Both the position numbers and the translations under genes were made by a program. Positions 25,344 to 36,448 of a stretch of 51,641 nt of DNA are shown here, piece after piece (within the stretch, counting starts at the first letter, position 1; each line of letters opens with the position of its first letter). The notes under the pieces are model-generated. The model was not told the DNA's origin, made no database searches, and saw only the letters and a program-made list of their open reading frames with translations. The stretch is from positions 1-51,641 of the forward strand of contig JAIBCA010000085.1 in the NCBI GenBank assembly GCA_019694345.1. Reading direction: 5' to 3'. Source of the stretch: Pyrinomonadaceae bacterium. Lineage in GTDB: Bacteria > Acidobacteriota > Blastocatellia > Pyrinomonadales > Pyrinomonadaceae.

Positions 25344-26812
25344 ATTTAGAAAAAGCGATCGAATACATAAAAGGCGAAACGCCGAATTTGTCCCCCGCTT
25401 TACTACAACGTGATGTCACATCATTTGTGATCGATTCGCGTGAGGTTAGGGCGGGCGACGTTTTTTTTGCGTTGTCCCAACCTGAATATGCCCAGAATGG
25501 CTTCAACGGGGATTTTGCCGATTCGACCGCATTTGCCGCGGAGGCACTGGAACGCGGCGCCGTTGCGGCGGTTGTCAGGCATGACCGATTTGTGGAGCAT
25601 TTTGAACTGCTCGAACGCTTTCGCGACCGGCTGATCTTTGTCGATGACGTGATCGCCGGTTTTCAGCGGCTTGCACATGGCGTCTATCGTGAATGGGATC
25701 GGCCCGTCGTTGCGATAACGGGCAGTGCGGGCAAGACAACTGCAAAAGAGCTGACCGCCCATGTGCTCGAGGCGTCAGGACGCAGAGTGCTGCGTAATAT
25801 TAAGAATTACAATAACGGGCTTGGCCATCCGCTTACCGTAGTCAGGCTTGCGGCAGATCCGAACTTTGATATCGCTGTCCTCGAGATGGGAATGTCGACG
25901 CCACTGAACGAGATCGCCCGACTTTGCCGGATCACACCACCCGATGTGGCTGTCGAACTGAATGTTCTGCCGGTCCACATTGAGCATCTAGGAACGATCG
26001 AGAATATTGCAAAGGCAAAAGCAGAGTTGGTCGAGGGGATGAAACCCGGCGGGACGGCTGTATTGAATGCCGATGATGGGCGCGTCGCGGCAATGGGTTC
26101 ACTGTCCAAAGGTTCCGTCATCACCTTTGGGATCAGAGAAGATGCTGATGTCTCGGCTTCGGATCTGGTTTTCGAGGGGTTCGGGGAAACGCGTTTCAGG
26201 TTAATGACCCCGACAGGCACGGCTGAGGTCGCATTTCCGCTGAACGGAACACATAATGTGTTAAATGCTCTCGCGGCAGCTGCTTCCGGCCATGTTTTTG
26301 GAATGAGCGTCGCAGACATCGCCGCCGCACTATCAAGCGTATCGGCTCCGCCTCAACGAGGTGAGGTGCTGCGATTTGCCGGCGGCTTTACGGTGATCAA
26401 CGATTCGTACAATTCCAATCCCGACGCGCTCTTGTCGATGGTTGACACGCTTGTTGAAGGTTCGCCCGCGGTGTCGCGAACCATCGTGATCGCCGGCGAA
26501 ATGCTGGAATTGGGTGATAACGGCACTGCTATCCACCGCGAAACAGGTGTTAAGATCGCATCGCGCCCGATCGATGTTCTGATCGGAGTTCGCGGCCTCG
26601 CATCGGAATTGGTCATTGGGGCAGAGTCGGCGGGGATCACCTCAGCGAAATACGTTGAGGATTCGGATGCAGCCGGTGAGTTGCTCGTGTCGATGATCAG
26701 GCGTGGTGATGTTGTTTTGGTAAAAGGGTCACGTGGTGTTAGAACGGAAAAGGTGATCGAAAAGCTGATCGAAAAATTCAATTTGGAGGATGCCCGGCCT
26801 GACGCCCGATAG
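25340..26812 (+). CDS. murF: UDP-MurNAc-tripeptide-D-Ala-D-Ala ligase
   Basis: Adds D-Ala-D-Ala to the UDP-MurNAc tripeptide, using ATP. A 490-residue Mur ligase. The N-terminal domain has DSREVRAGDVFFAL, the P-loop is GSAGKTT (Lys132), and further landmarks are NYNNGLGHPLTV, LEMGMS, GTHNVLNALAA and NDSYNSNPDALLSM, typical of MurF rather than MurE. The start is TTG at 25340, overlapping the ftsI stop by four bases. murE, usually between ftsI and murF, is not here. Confidence 0.95.
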   Translation: MNLEKAIEYIKGETPNLSPALLQRDVTSFVIDSREVRAGDVFFALSQPEYAQNGFNGDFADSTAFAAEALERGAVAAVVRHDRFVEHFELLERFRDRLIFVDDVIAGFQRLAHGVYREWDRPVVAITGSAGKTTAKELTAHVLEASGRRVLRNIKNYNNGLGHPLTVVRLAADPNFDIAVLEMGMSTPLNEIARLCRITPPDVAVELNVLPVHIEHLGTIENIAKAKAELVEGMKPGGTAVLNADDGRVAAMGSLSKGSVITFGIREDADVSASDLVFEGFGETRFRLMTPTGTAEVAFPLNGTHNVLNALAAAASGHVFGMSVADIAAALSSVSAPPQRGEVLRFAGGFTVINDSYNSNPDALLSMVDTLVEGSPAVSRTIVIAGEMLELGDNGTAIHRETGVKIASRPIDVLIGVRGLASELVIGAESAGITSAKYVEDSDAAGELLVSMIRRGDVVLVKGSRGVRTEKVIEKLIEKFNLEDARPDAR

Positions 26813-26833
26813 GCTGATCGCATTGACCATCTA

Positions 26834-27985
26834 ATGCTCTATTACCTTTTATACCAACTACTCTTCAAGGAATACGGGTCGGCAAGCGAGTCGATCTTTA
26901 TTAAGGGCCTCAACGTATTTCAGTACGTTTCATTCCGAACGGGGCTCGCTACAATCACATCGCTGCTGATATCTCTATTCCTTGGTAATCGGGTCATCCG
27001 AAAACTGGATGAATTGAAGGTGGGACAGGAGATCCGTGAGGAACTCTCGGCCGAGCATCAGGCAAAAAAGGGAACCCCGACAATGGGCGGTGTGCTCATA
27101 ATTGGGTCGGTCATTCTCTCGTCGCTGATGTGGGCAAGGCTGGATAGTCTGTATCTGTGGCTCGCTCTTGTGGCGACGACCCTTTTCGCGGCGATCGGAT
27201 TTGCCGATGACTATATCAAGATCGTCAAGAAGCGAAGTCTCGGGCTGACCGGTAAGCAAAAACTTGCCGGCCAGTTGATCACTGCATTGGGGATTTGGGC
27301 GGTGCTTTATTTTCTGACCAATTACGCTTGGAATCTAAGCATCCCGTTCTTCAAGGCTACAGCCGAGACCAATCCCGCGATCAGCATCAGCTATGTCGGG
27401 CCATTTGTCTATTTGGTCTTTATGGTGTTTGTTTTGCTCGGGTCGTCTAATGCCGTCAATTTGACTGATGGTCTCGACGGCCTCGCATCAAGCGTGACGT
27501 TTATCGCAATGTCGGCGTTGACCGCTCTGACGTATGTGGCTAGCGATGCCCGTTGGGCGGAGCGGCTCGACATTACGCATAATCCAGCATCGTCTGAATT
27601 GACCGTTTTCTGTGGTGCAATGGTTGGGGCAAGCCTTGGGTTTCTTTGGTTCAATTCGCCGCCCGCTGAGGTTTTTATGGGCGATGTTGGGAGTTTGGCG
27701 ATCGGCGGAGCCCTCGGGACGGTCGCTATCCTGACGAAACAGGAATTCCTGCTGCCATTCATTGGCGGTGTCTTTATTCTTGAGGCTCTGTCGGTGATGC
27801 TTCAGGTCTCGTATTTCAAGTTTACGAAGAGGACCGGCGGCGTCGGCAAGCGAATTTTCAGGCAGGCTCCGCTTCACCACCATTTTCAGATCTCCGGCTG
27901 GAAGGAGCCAAAGATCGTGTTTCGGTTCGTGATCATCGCGATCCTTTTCGCATTGGCGAGTCTGGCGACTCTCAAACTCAGATAG
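26834..27985 (+). CDS. mraY: phospho-MurNAc-pentapeptide transferase
   Basis: Transfers phospho-MurNAc-pentapeptide to undecaprenyl phosphate, forming lipid I at the inner membrane. A 383-residue, ten-helix protein. Conserved blocks: [28 protein letters not shown] (the Asp-Asp pair), [26 protein letters not shown] and the C-terminal [12 protein letters not shown]. Spacing of 21 nt from murF and 22 nt to murD indicates an operon. Confidence 0.97.
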   Translation: MLYYLLYQLLFKEYGSASESIFIKGLNVFQYVSFRTGLATITSLLISLFLGNRVIRKLDELKVGQEIREELSAEHQAKKGTPTMGGVLIIGSVILSSLMWARLDSLYLWLALVATTLFAAIGFADDYIKIVKKRSLGLTGKQKLAGQLITALGIWAVLYFLTNYAWNLSIPFFKATAETNPAISISYVGPFVYLVFMVFVLLGSSNAVNLTDGLDGLASSVTFIAMSALTALTYVASDARWAERLDITHNPASSELTVFCGAMVGASLGFLWFNSPPAEVFMGDVGSLAIGGALGTVAILTKQEFLLPFIGGVFILEALSVMLQVSYFKFTKRTGGVGKRIFRQAPLHHHFQISGWKEPKIVFRFVIIAILFALASLATLKLR

Positions 27986-28007
27986 AAGCAGGCTATTTTT
28001 GTTCCGA

Positions 28008-29387
28008 ATGGAGTTGAAAGGCAGAAAAACGCTCGTTCTTGGTGCCGGCAAGTCTGGCATTGCCGCTGCCCGTTTTCTTGCCGAACGCGGGGCGGTCGTT
28101 GCTCTGCATGACAAGAAGGAAGTCGAACAGTGGCCCGAGGTGGCCAGGCACCTTAAGGCTGAACTGAATGTCGGTCTGATCGGCGGGCAACTGCCCTCAT
28201 GGCTGCTTGATCAGATAGACCTTGTTGTCATCTCGCCGGGCGTTCCAACAAACACGATCCCCGCGCGCTATGTTGACCGCAAAGATGGCGAGGTCATCGG
28301 TGAGGTAGAACTTGCGTTTCGTTTTATGAAGGGCCGGATCGTTGGTATTACCGGATCGAATGGAAAAACGACGACGACGACATTGGTTGGTGAACTACTG
28401 CGCGATTCTGGCATAAAAACGCAGGTCGGTGGAAATATCGGAACTCCCTTGCTCAGTCTGGCGGACTCCAGTGACGCAGATACGTGGACCGTTGTTGAGC
28501 TTTCGAGCTTTCAACTCGAAACGATCAAGGACTTCCGGTCGGAAGTGGCGATGTGTCTTAATGTAACGCCCAATCACCTTGACCGGTACGAGTCGTTTCT
28601 CGATTACGCACTGGCAAAGCACCGAATATTCATGAATCAGTTGGCCGATGACGTTGCCGTTTTGAATTCGGACGACCCGATCACGTCGGAGTGGGCGAGC
28701 GGATTGAACGCTCACGTGGTCATGTTCAGCACTAAACATGAACTTGAAGAAGGATTGTTCCTCCGAGGACGCGACTTAGTATGTAGATCGGGCGGAATCG
28801 AGAAGGTACTGACGACCCGCGACGAGATATTTCTTCGCGGCATTCACAATGTCGAAAATGTCCTTGCTGCACTGGCGGCCGGTCTGGCCTGTGGAGCCTC
28901 GCCCGAATCAATGCGTGCAACAGTTGCTGAATTCAAGGGTGTGGAACACAGGATCGAATTCGTCGGAGAGATCGAAGGAGTACAATTCTACAACGATTCG
29001 AAGGCAACCTCGGTCGACGCGACCACAAAGGCGCTGGAAGCACTTAGTGAGATCAACGGCAAAACCGTACTGATCTTGGGCGGACGGGGAAAGAATGCGC
29101 CGTACGCCCCTCTCATACCGCTGATCGAACGGTCGGTCCGATCAATAGTGGTTATCGGTGAGGATGCGGAGAACATAGAGTCTCAATTGTCCGGTCACGT
29201 TCCGATCGCCAGGGCGTCATCGCTCGAAGATGCAGTTGAAAAGTGTTTCGAGGCGGCGGAGACCGGGGACGCGGTCTTGCTTGCTCCGGCGTGCGCAAGT
29301 TTTGATATGTTCGACAGTTTTGAGGAACGTGGCAGGGAGTTTAAGCGTTTTGTTGCCGAATTGAACGATCGAAAGACGAAGGCTTAG
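28008..29387 (+). CDS. murD: UDP-MurNAc-L-alanine:D-glutamate ligase
   Basis: Adds D-glutamate to UDP-MurNAc-L-Ala. From the ATG at 28008 it has 459 residues. LKGRKTLVLGAGKSGIAAARFL is the N-terminal UDP-binding domain, GITGSNGKTTTTTLVGEL the ATP P-loop, and NVTPNHLDRYESFLDYALAK and FYNDSKATSVDATTKAL are typical MurD blocks. A TTG at 27999 has a closer AGG and could be the real start, adding three residues. It ends 6 nt before ftsW. Confidence 0.96.
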   Translation: MELKGRKTLVLGAGKSGIAAARFLAERGAVVALHDKKEVEQWPEVARHLKAELNVGLIGGQLPSWLLDQIDLVVISPGVPTNTIPARYVDRKDGEVIGEVELAFRFMKGRIVGITGSNGKTTTTTLVGELLRDSGIKTQVGGNIGTPLLSLADSSDADTWTVVELSSFQLETIKDFRSEVAMCLNVTPNHLDRYESFLDYALAKHRIFMNQLADDVAVLNSDDPITSEWASGLNAHVVMFSTKHELEEGLFLRGRDLVCRSGGIEKVLTTRDEIFLRGIHNVENVLAALAAGLACGASPESMRATVAEFKGVEHRIEFVGEIEGVQFYNDSKATSVDATTKALEALSEINGKTVLILGGRGKNAPYAPLIPLIERSVRSIVVIGEDAENIESQLSGHVPIARASSLEDAVEKCFEAAETGDAVLLAPACASFDMFDSFEERGREFKRFVAELNDRKTKA

Positions 29388-29393
29388 TAATCG

Positions 29394-30554
29394 ATGGCAA
29401 AAAAGCTGCAAACAGATTGGTTCATGTTCGTCATCGCGGCGGGCTTGGCGCTGTTTGGCTCGCTGATGGTTTATAGCGCGTCGGCAATGATGTCGATGAA
29501 AGAATCGACCGAAAGCAGCCAATACACATACTTTCTCAAGCAGCTGATGTTTGTTTTGATCGGTATCGTGCTGATGTTCGTCGTCAGCCGGTTCGATTAT
29601 CGAATTCTTAACAATAAGGCCGTGGTCATCGGTATCCTGACCGTCACTTCTATCGCACTGGCTGCCGTCTTGTTTTTTCCGGAGATCAACGGAGCAAAGC
29701 GTTGGATCAGATTTTCCGGCTTTTCATTCCAACCGTCGGAATTGGCGAAGGTTGCCTTGCCGATATTTCTTGCGTGGTACCTGGCCAAGAACGAGACTAC
29801 GGTGACTGAACTTAAAACAACGGTGATCCGTAGTCTCGCGGGGCTTGGCCTTCTTGCGGGTCTCGTAATGCTCGAAAAGGACCTCGGGACTACGATCGTG
29901 TTGTGCGTAATATTTTCGGCGATCTATTTTGCCGCAGGTGCGAGGCTGCTTCATATCGCCGCGGTGGCGGGTGTCATGGTGCTCGCTGCGGCCGGTGCGA
30001 TCGCCATCGCCCCTTGGCGAGTGCAGCGCGTTTTGGCATTTCTTGATCCGTATAAGTATGCCGACGACGAGAGTTATCAGGTCATCCAGTCGCTGTATGC
30101 GATCGGCTCGGGCGGAATCCTTGGCGAAGGATTTGCCAAAGGCCAGCAGAAGTTGTTCTATTTGCCTTATCCTTACTCGGATTTTATCTTCTCCGTGGTG
30201 GGAGAAGAATTTGGCCTGTTGGGTACGCTCGCCGTGGTACTTACGTTCGGCCTGCTGCTTTGGCGCGGTGCGAGGGCAGCGATGAACGCTCCGGACCGCT
30301 TCGGCATACTGCTCGGGATAGGGCTTATCACCGGGATCATTGCTCAAGCTTTGTTCAATATCAGCGTCGTTATCTCGATCGTCCCCGCAAAGGGGATACC
30401 GCTGCCGTTCATCTCCTACGGCGGTTCATCGGTGGTCGTGACACTGATGGCGGTGGGAATATTATTAAGTATTTCAAGGTACGCCGGTGAAACGAAGTCA
30501 GCGACGGACTCCGTAAGGTCGAGAGCCTATGGCCGGCGTGCTCGAAACGCCTGA
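29394..30554 (+). CDS. ftsW: septal peptidoglycan glycosyltransferase (SEDS family)
   Basis: Polymerises lipid II at the septum together with FtsI. A 386-residue SEDS protein with about ten helices. Landmarks: SLMVYSASAMMS near the N-terminus, WIRFSGFSFQPSELAKVALPIFLAWYL, the YQVIQSLYAIGSGGILGEGF extracellular loop, FIFSVVGEEFGLLG and PAKGIPLPFISYGGSS. It lies between murD and murG, the standard ftsW position, which distinguishes it from rodA. The tail (RSRAYGRRARNA) is basic and cytoplasmic. Confidence 0.96.
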   Translation: MAKKLQTDWFMFVIAAGLALFGSLMVYSASAMMSMKESTESSQYTYFLKQLMFVLIGIVLMFVVSRFDYRILNNKAVVIGILTVTSIALAAVLFFPEINGAKRWIRFSGFSFQPSELAKVALPIFLAWYLAKNETTVTELKTTVIRSLAGLGLLAGLVMLEKDLGTTIVLCVIFSAIYFAAGARLLHIAAVAGVMVLAAAGAIAIAPWRVQRVLAFLDPYKYADDESYQVIQSLYAIGSGGILGEGFAKGQQKLFYLPYPYSDFIFSVVGEEFGLLGTLAVVLTFGLLLWRGARAAMNAPDRFGILLGIGLITGIIAQALFNISVVISIVPAKGIPLPFISYGGSSVVVTLMAVGILLSISRYAGETKSATDSVRSRAYGRRARNA

Positions 30555-30568
30555 TGCCGTAAAACGAA

Positions 30569-31642
30569 ATGAAGGTACTTATCGCTGCCGGTGGAACCGG
30601 CGGACACATTTATCCGGGTATTGCGGTAGCGAAGGAATTGATCTCGCGAAACGCTGAGAACGAAGTGCTATTCGTTGGGACCGCTCGCGGACTTGAGAAT
30701 AAGATCGTACCGGACAACGGGTTTCAACTGGCATTGATCCACAGTGCAGGACTCAAAAGCGTAGGGCTTGCGGGAAAACTTAAGGGTCTTTCTGTATTAC
30801 CGCGGAGCTTTTTGGAAGCTCGTCACCTGCTCAAGGAGTTCAGGCCGGATGTGGTTGTCGGGGCGGGCGGTTATGTCTCGGGGCCGGTCCTTATGACTGC
30901 ACATTTCATGGGGTTTCCGACGCTGGTAATGGATTCGAACGCATTGCCGGGATTTACGAATCGACGCCTTGCCAGATTTGTCGACAGAGCTGCATTGACA
31001 TTTGAGGATGCCGTACCGTTTTTCGGCTCAAAAGGCATCGTTACCGGTAATCCTGTCCGCAGCGATTTCTTTTCGGTGCCCGAGCGAACGCCGGTCGAGC
31101 CGTTGGGGTTGCTGATATTCGGCGGTTCACAGGGGGCAAGGGCCATAAATAATGCAATGGTGGAGGCACTGCCGAAACTGCGTGAAATGGGCACGCCGGT
31201 GAGGATCACCCATCAAACTGGCGAGGCTGACTTCGAACGGGTTCGCCAGGCATATATCGATGCCGGTGCCGAGGGTGCGGATGTGCGGCCATACATAAGT
31301 GATATGGTGGCGGAGTTTGAAAAGGCAGATCTGATCATCAGCCGAGCCGGTGCGACAACCTGTGCCGAGGTGGCGGCAGCGGGCAAAGCGTCGTTGATGG
31401 TGCCCCTTCCGAGTGCGGCTGACGATCATCAAAGAAAGAACGCAGAGGCAATGGCAAAGGATGGAGCCGTCAGCATCATTTTGCAATCGGAACTCAACGG
31501 CGATGCCCTTGCCGCCCGATTGGATGAACTGCTCAACAGTCCCGAAAAGCTCGCTGAAATGGGTGCGTCCGCACGAAGGCTTGCACGTCGGGATGCGGCC
31601 GAGGCAACGGTCGATCTGATCGAGGGACTGAGCAAAAAATAG
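30569..31642 (+). CDS. murG: lipid II-forming GlcNAc transferase
   Basis: Adds GlcNAc to lipid I to make lipid II at the cytoplasmic face of the membrane. A 357-residue GT28 enzyme. The N-terminal lipid-I domain carries [20 protein letters not shown], then [13 protein letters not shown] and TGNPVR. The C-terminal UDP-GlcNAc domain has [29 protein letters not shown] and the short acidic/Gln region near HQRKNAEAM. The start is 15 nt after the ftsW stop. Confidence 0.97.
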   Translation: MKVLIAAGGTGGHIYPGIAVAKELISRNAENEVLFVGTARGLENKIVPDNGFQLALIHSAGLKSVGLAGKLKGLSVLPRSFLEARHLLKEFRPDVVVGAGGYVSGPVLMTAHFMGFPTLVMDSNALPGFTNRRLARFVDRAALTFEDAVPFFGSKGIVTGNPVRSDFFSVPERTPVEPLGLLIFGGSQGARAINNAMVEALPKLREMGTPVRITHQTGEADFERVRQAYIDAGAEGADVRPYISDMVAEFEKADLIISRAGATTCAEVAAAGKASLMVPLPSAADDHQRKNAEAMAKDGAVSIILQSELNGDALAARLDELLNSPEKLAEMGASARRLARRDAAEATVDLIEGLSKK

Positions 31643-31650
31643 GAAAACAG

Positions 31651-33042
31651 ATGTTTCGACAAGTAAAGAATATTCATTTCATCGGCATTGGCGGTATCGG
31701 TATGAGCGGGATCGCGGAGGTGCTCTGTAATCTCGGGTTCACGGTCACCGGCTCGGACATTAAAAAGTCAAAGAACACAGATCGACTCGAAACACTCTTC
31801 AACATGAAGATCACCGAGGGTCATGCCGCCGAAAACGTCGGCGATGCTCACGTAGTGGTTTATTCTTCGGCCGTAAGGAGCGACAACCCCGAGGTCGTGA
31901 TCGCGAAGGAAAAGGGGATACCCGTGATCCCGCGGGCCGAAATGCTCGCGGAGCTTATGACCCTCAAGCCGTACGCAGTGGCGGTGTCGGGTACACACGG
32001 TAAGACTTCGACCACATCAATGGTGGCAACGATACTCGGTCACGCTGGCATAGATCCAACAACGGTCGTCGGCGGTGTCGTTGAAACGCTCGGGTCGAAT
32101 GCTCGTCTCGGGAGTTCGGACTGGTTCGTGACCGAGGCCGACGAGAGCGATCGATCGTTCCTAATGTTGTACCCGACGATCGCGGTTGTTACCAATATCG
32201 ACAAAGAACACATGGAGTCCTACAAAGGGATGGACGATGTGGTTCAGTGCTTTACTGATTTCGTCAACAAGGTCCCATTTTTCGGAGCGGCCATCATTTG
32301 CCTGGATGACCCGAATGTTCAGTTGATCATTCCCAATATCAAGCGGCGGCGGGTAACCTACGGAATGACGGCTCAGGCTGATATTTCGGCACATGATATC
32401 CGCTACGACGATAATTTCGGTTCGACTTTCTCAGTTTGGAAGGGCGACACGGTCCTTGGTGAAATGCATCTCCCGGTGCCGGGTAAACACAACGTTTACA
32501 ACGCTTTGGCGGCTACAGCCGTCGCTCTCGAAATGGAGGTCCCATTTGACGTCGTGGCAGAGGCATTTACTAAGTTCAAGAATGCGAATCGACGATTTCA
32601 ATTTAAGGGCGAGGTCGGCGGCGTCACCGTTGTTGACGATTACGGACATCACCCGACCGAGATCGTCGCGACCTTATCGGCGGCAAAGAACAGCTCGGGC
32701 GGAAAGCGCTCGGTCGTCATTTTTCAGCCTCATCGATACTCTAGAACGCACGAACTGATGGACGACTTTGTCATCGCCTTTAATAACGCTGATGTGTTGT
32801 ATGTATTGGACATCTATGCTGCAAGTGAACAGCCGCTCGAAGGTGTAACGGCTGAAGTATTGGCTGAAAATATCAAGAAGTTTGGCCATAAGAACGTGTC
32901 TTATATCGGCGATATCGACACTGCCATCGAGCAGGTGCTGCCGAACGTACAGCCAGGCGATCTGGTGATCACCCTCGGTGCCGGCAGCGTAACCAGGCTT
33001 TCGGACGATCTGGTATCCGCGCTTAGGGCACGTCAGGCGTAG
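31651..33042 (+). CDS. murC: UDP-MurNAc:L-alanine ligase
   Basis: First amino-acid ligase of peptidoglycan precursor synthesis. 463 residues: the UDP-binding block [14 protein letters not shown], the P-loop [29 protein letters not shown] (MurC-specific), [11 protein letters not shown] and [20 protein letters not shown] lies 6 nt before the ATG. The usual downstream murB and ddl are missing; ftsQ follows directly. Confidence 0.97.
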   Translation: MFRQVKNIHFIGIGGIGMSGIAEVLCNLGFTVTGSDIKKSKNTDRLETLFNMKITEGHAAENVGDAHVVVYSSAVRSDNPEVVIAKEKGIPVIPRAEMLAELMTLKPYAVAVSGTHGKTSTTSMVATILGHAGIDPTTVVGGVVETLGSNARLGSSDWFVTEADESDRSFLMLYPTIAVVTNIDKEHMESYKGMDDVVQCFTDFVNKVPFFGAAIICLDDPNVQLIIPNIKRRRVTYGMTAQADISAHDIRYDDNFGSTFSVWKGDTVLGEMHLPVPGKHNVYNALAATAVALEMEVPFDVVAEAFTKFKNANRRFQFKGEVGGVTVVDDYGHHPTEIVATLSAAKNSSGGKRSVVIFQPHRYSRTHELMDDFVIAFNNADVLYVLDIYAASEQPLEGVTAEVLAENIKKFGHKNVSYIGDIDTAIEQVLPNVQPGDLVITLGAGSVTRLSDDLVSALRARQA

Positions 33043-33064
33043 TAATATTTGTTCATCGACCACT

Positions 33065-33904
33065 ATGGCAAAGGCTAAGAAAAGTACGACGAAGAGGAAA
33101 CGGTCTACGGCGACACGCTCACGCTCGCAGTCAGTTCGGAGTATGCGTCGAAATGCGGCAACGGCAAGATTTAGCCGAATAGCGGTTCCATTTGCATTGA
33201 GCCTTTGCTTATTGGCCGCGATAGGCTTTATTAGTCTGCTAGGCTACAAGTCAGCTACGGCATCTCCATTCTTCAAGGTTCGCGATGTGGAGATCCGCGG
33301 AGTCGAACGAGCCGCCGCTGAGGACATTCGGCGAATCGTAACGTCCGGTGCCGAACCGACCGGTGTCTGGCACGCCGACCTGGCTGAGATACGCGCGAAG
33401 ATCGAAAAGCTGCCGTTCGTCAAGACTGCGGCGGTATCCATGGCATTGCCCTCAGGAATTCGCGTCAATGTGATCGAACGCATCCCGGTCGCTGTCGTAA
33501 GACTTGCCGGCGGCGATTATCTCGTTGACGGCGAAGGTGTTTTGCTCGCTCCGGCTGGAAAGAGCGAAGGTTCAATGCCGTTTGTTATGAAAGGTTGGGA
33601 CGAATCGAAGACCGATAAGGCAGGCCCCGACAATCTGGCGCGTTTGAAGTTGTATCGAAAAATGCTCGACGAATGGAAGGGGATCGGGATTGCAGAACGT
33701 GTCAAGGAAGTGAATCTTGCCGATCTCCGAGATCCCGCTGCAGTAATTGAGGATACCGGCCGGCCGATAGCGGTCACAGTGGCCAAGGACAATCTTGCGA
33801 AGAGCCTTAAATCGGCGATCGAGGCTGTCGCCGGAAAAGGTGAGAAGGTTCGATCGGTGAATTCGGGTGGTGTGTATCCCGTGATCGAATATTTAGGCAA
33901 TTGA
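33065..33904 (+). CDS. ftsQ: cell division protein FtsQ (POTRA)
   Basis: A 279-residue bitopic divisome protein. The very basic cytoplasmic N-terminus (KAKKSTTKRKRSTATRSRSQ) is followed by a transmembrane helix at about residues 39-58 (FALSLCLLAAIGFISLLGYK). The POTRA domain covers residues ~68-140 (FFKVRDVEIRGVERAAAEDIRRIV ... GIRVNVIERIPVAVVRL), and the FtsQ beta domain follows. It links early and late division proteins in the periplasm. Position between murC and ftsA agrees. Confidence 0.92.
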   Translation: MAKAKKSTTKRKRSTATRSRSQSVRSMRRNAATARFSRIAVPFALSLCLLAAIGFISLLGYKSATASPFFKVRDVEIRGVERAAAEDIRRIVTSGAEPTGVWHADLAEIRAKIEKLPFVKTAAVSMALPSGIRVNVIERIPVAVVRLAGGDYLVDGEGVLLAPAGKSEGSMPFVMKGWDESKTDKAGPDNLARLKLYRKMLDEWKGIGIAERVKEVNLADLRDPAAVIEDTGRPIAVTVAKDNLAKSLKSAIEAVAGKGEKVRSVNSGGVYPVIEYLGN

Positions 33905-33930
33905 CAGGGGCTTGAAATGGAGTTTTAGGA

Positions 33931-35169
33931 ATGAGCAGTGAGATATTGGCAGTGGGGTTGGATGTCGGCACGAGCCGCGTCAGATGTGTGATAGGCGAGC
34001 CCTCTGAGGACGGCAGACTGAACATTCTCGGCGTCGGTGAATCCGATTCGAAGGGATTGCGTCGAGGTATTGTGACGTCGGCCGAGGCAGTTTCGGAGTC
34101 GATCCGAAAGGCGGTATCGGACGCTGAGCGAGTCAGCGGCGTCGAGATCGATTCAGCGACGGTCAATTTGTCGGGAGAGCATTTTCGCGGCGAGAATAAG
34201 AACGGCGTCGTTGCCGTCGCAGGCCCCGAAAAGGAGATCACCGAGGACGATATTGAACGGGCGATCGAGTCTGCGTGCGCGATGCCGCTGCCGCCCGGAT
34301 GGGATATCGTCGCCCGAGTCCCACAGGAATTTATTATTGATGGTCAGGACGGGATAACAGAACCCGTTGGCATGAGCGGCTCTCGGCTGGAGGCATTGGT
34401 TCATGTCGTGATCAGCCCGAGTGCTGCCAGACAGAACCTTGTAAAGGCCGTAAAGCGCGCCGGACTAGACGTCGAGGAGACCGTTCTTGAACCGCTTGCT
34501 GCAGCCGAAAGTTCATTGACCGACGACGATCGTGAGTATGGCTGCGCCATCGTCAATCTGGGCTCCGAGATCACCAGTATGATGATCTTCGGTCGAGGAG
34601 CGGTCCAGCACACCGCCGTATTTCCTTTCGGCAGCATGCATTTTACTAAGGATCTTGCCGTCGGGCTGCGGGTGTCGATCCCGCAGGGCAACAAAATAAA
34701 GCATGAATTCGGCTGTGTCGCATCGTTCCTGCTCGGTTCCGACGAGCGTGAGGAGATGATCGAGATACAGCCGGTCGGCCGAAATGAAACCCGAGGACTG
34801 TCAAAAGAGATCCTTTGCGATATTATGCAGCCGCGTGCTGTCGAACTGCTGCAGCATATTTCACGAGAGGCCGATGCCGCCCGGGCGCAGATTTCCGGCG
34901 GCGTTGTCATGACCGGCGGCGGTTCTTTAGTTCGCGGAATGTGCGAGATCGCCGAACAGATATTTGACGCGCCGACAAGGCTTGGTTTTGTAGAACCTGA
35001 GTATTTTGGCGGCCTGGCCGAACGGATCCAGGGGCCGGAGTGGGCGACGGCTGCCGGGCTTGCATTGACCTCAATGCGCAGACAACTTCGTGAGGGCGGC
35101 CACGGCGAAAAATCGCCTGGAAAGAAGGTGGCTGAGTTCTTTGGAAATATTCGCGATAAGTTTAGGTAA
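33931..35169 (+). CDS. ftsA: cell division ATPase FtsA
   Basis: Actin-like membrane tether of FtsZ. 412 residues: phosphate-1 block VGLDVGTSRVRCVIGE, the 1C/SHS2-type region (SATVNLSGEHFRG...), phosphate-2 block GCAIVNLGSEITSMMIFG, adenosine block GVVMTGGGSLVRGM, and a C-terminal amphipathic helix (KKVAEFFGNIRDKFR) that would bind the membrane. GGAG is 8 nt ahead of the ATG. ftsZ follows after 155 nt, a gap large enough for an extra promoter. Confidence 0.95.
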   Translation: MSSEILAVGLDVGTSRVRCVIGEPSEDGRLNILGVGESDSKGLRRGIVTSAEAVSESIRKAVSDAERVSGVEIDSATVNLSGEHFRGENKNGVVAVAGPEKEITEDDIERAIESACAMPLPPGWDIVARVPQEFIIDGQDGITEPVGMSGSRLEALVHVVISPSAARQNLVKAVKRAGLDVEETVLEPLAAAESSLTDDDREYGCAIVNLGSEITSMMIFGRGAVQHTAVFPFGSMHFTKDLAVGLRVSIPQGNKIKHEFGCVASFLLGSDEREEMIEIQPVGRNETRGLSKEILCDIMQPRAVELLQHISREADAARAQISGGVVMTGGGSLVRGMCEIAEQIFDAPTRLGFVEPEYFGGLAERIQGPEWATAAGLALTSMRRQLREGGHGEKSPGKKVAEFFGNIRDKFR

Positions 35170-35324
35170 ATGTAACCTCTCGGCTGGATTTTTAACGCTA
35201 ATTGTCGTATGCTCTTTCGCCGAAGGCACAAGATATTGTTAGATTACCGAAACCCCGAAAAGCCTTAGAAATTAACGATTTTCCCTAATATTTGACCGTC
35301 TCGAAAGCAATGGAAGGACTTAGA

Positions 35325-36434
35325 ATGAGCAACACCGGAATCAAGATGTTTATCGACGAACCGCCGATCACAGGCGCCAGGATCAAGGTCATCGGCGTCG
35401 GTGGCGGTGGCGGAAATGCGGTCAACCGTATGATCGAAGCCGGTATCAAAGGCGTCGATTTCATTGTTGCAAATACGGACCTCCAGGCGCTCAACGCTTC
35501 GAAGGCTCCGATGAAGATTCAACTCGGCAGCAAGTCGACACGTGGTCTCGGGGCAGGATCGAATCCTGACATCGGACGCAACGCCGCTCTCGAGGACCAT
35601 CAGAAGCTGCTGGACGTCCTCGAGGGGTCGGACATGGTGTTTGTAACGGCCGGACTCGGCGGCGGAACCGGGACTGGCGCGGCTCCCGTCGTGGCGTCTC
35701 TGGCGATCGAACTGGGAGCATTGACCGTTGCCGTCGTAACTAAGCCCTTTGGCGTTGAGGGCCGCAGGAGAATGGAACAGGCGGAAAAGGGCCTCGCTGA
35801 ACTTAGAGGTGTTGTGGACACGCTTATCACAATCCCGAATTCAAAACTCCGCGAAGTTGAGGAGAAGATCACTATCCTCGATGCATTCAAGCGGGCCGAT
35901 GACGTGCTTCTCCAAGCCGTACAGGGCATTACCGACCTTATTATGACGCCGGGCATTATCAATCTTGATTTTGCCGACGTTACTACCGTAATGCGTGGCA
36001 AAGGTGTCGCTCTTATGGGTATCGGAAAAGGTGATGGCGAGGATGCAGCGTCAAAAGCGATGCGGGCCGCTCTGGACTACAAACTTCTCGAAGAGAATTC
36101 GATCAAGGGAGCAAAGGCAGCTCTGATCAATGTAACCGGTGGGCCGCAGATGGTCCTGGGCGAGATCGAAGACGCTATTGGTATGATCGAGGCCGAAGCG
36201 GATGATAACGCCGATATCATTTGGGGCAGCGTCATCAAGGATGACCTCGGCGATGAGATCCGCATTACGGTGATTGCTACCGGATTTGACTCGCAAGCGA
36301 TTGTTTCACAGCCGCAGCCCCGGATGGCTGAGGCCCATGCGGTTTCAGCCGCCCGCGTACCGTTTCAGGCGGGTGACCTGCACGTTGATGAGGATTTTGA
36401 AGAGCCGACGTTTCGCCGGCGTCAGGCCGACTAG
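35325..36434 (+). CDS. ftsZ: cell division GTPase FtsZ
   Basis: Tubulin homologue that forms the Z-ring. From the ATG at 35325 (AAGGA 6 nt upstream) it has 369 residues; the longer frame from a TTG at 35292 lacks a ribosome-binding site. The tubulin signature is GGGTGTG at 112-118, with [14 protein letters not shown] before it and the T7 synergy loop [11 protein letters not shown]. The C-terminal linker is short, about 35 residues. The terminal peptide reads [11 protein letters not shown], resembling the FtsA/ZipA-binding peptide but with the usual hydrophobic Ile and Leu replaced by Glu and Arg. Confidence 0.97.
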   Translation: MSNTGIKMFIDEPPITGARIKVIGVGGGGGNAVNRMIEAGIKGVDFIVANTDLQALNASKAPMKIQLGSKSTRGLGAGSNPDIGRNAALEDHQKLLDVLEGSDMVFVTAGLGGGTGTGAAPVVASLAIELGALTVAVVTKPFGVEGRRRMEQAEKGLAELRGVVDTLITIPNSKLREVEEKITILDAFKRADDVLLQAVQGITDLIMTPGIINLDFADVTTVMRGKGVALMGIGKGDGEDAASKAMRAALDYKLLEENSIKGAKAALINVTGGPQMVLGEIEDAIGMIEAEADDNADIIWGSVIKDDLGDEIRITVIATGFDSQAIVSQPQPRMAEAHAVSAARVPFQAGDLHVDEDFEEPTFRRRQAD

Positions 36435-36448
36435 CTCGGGCATTGCCG

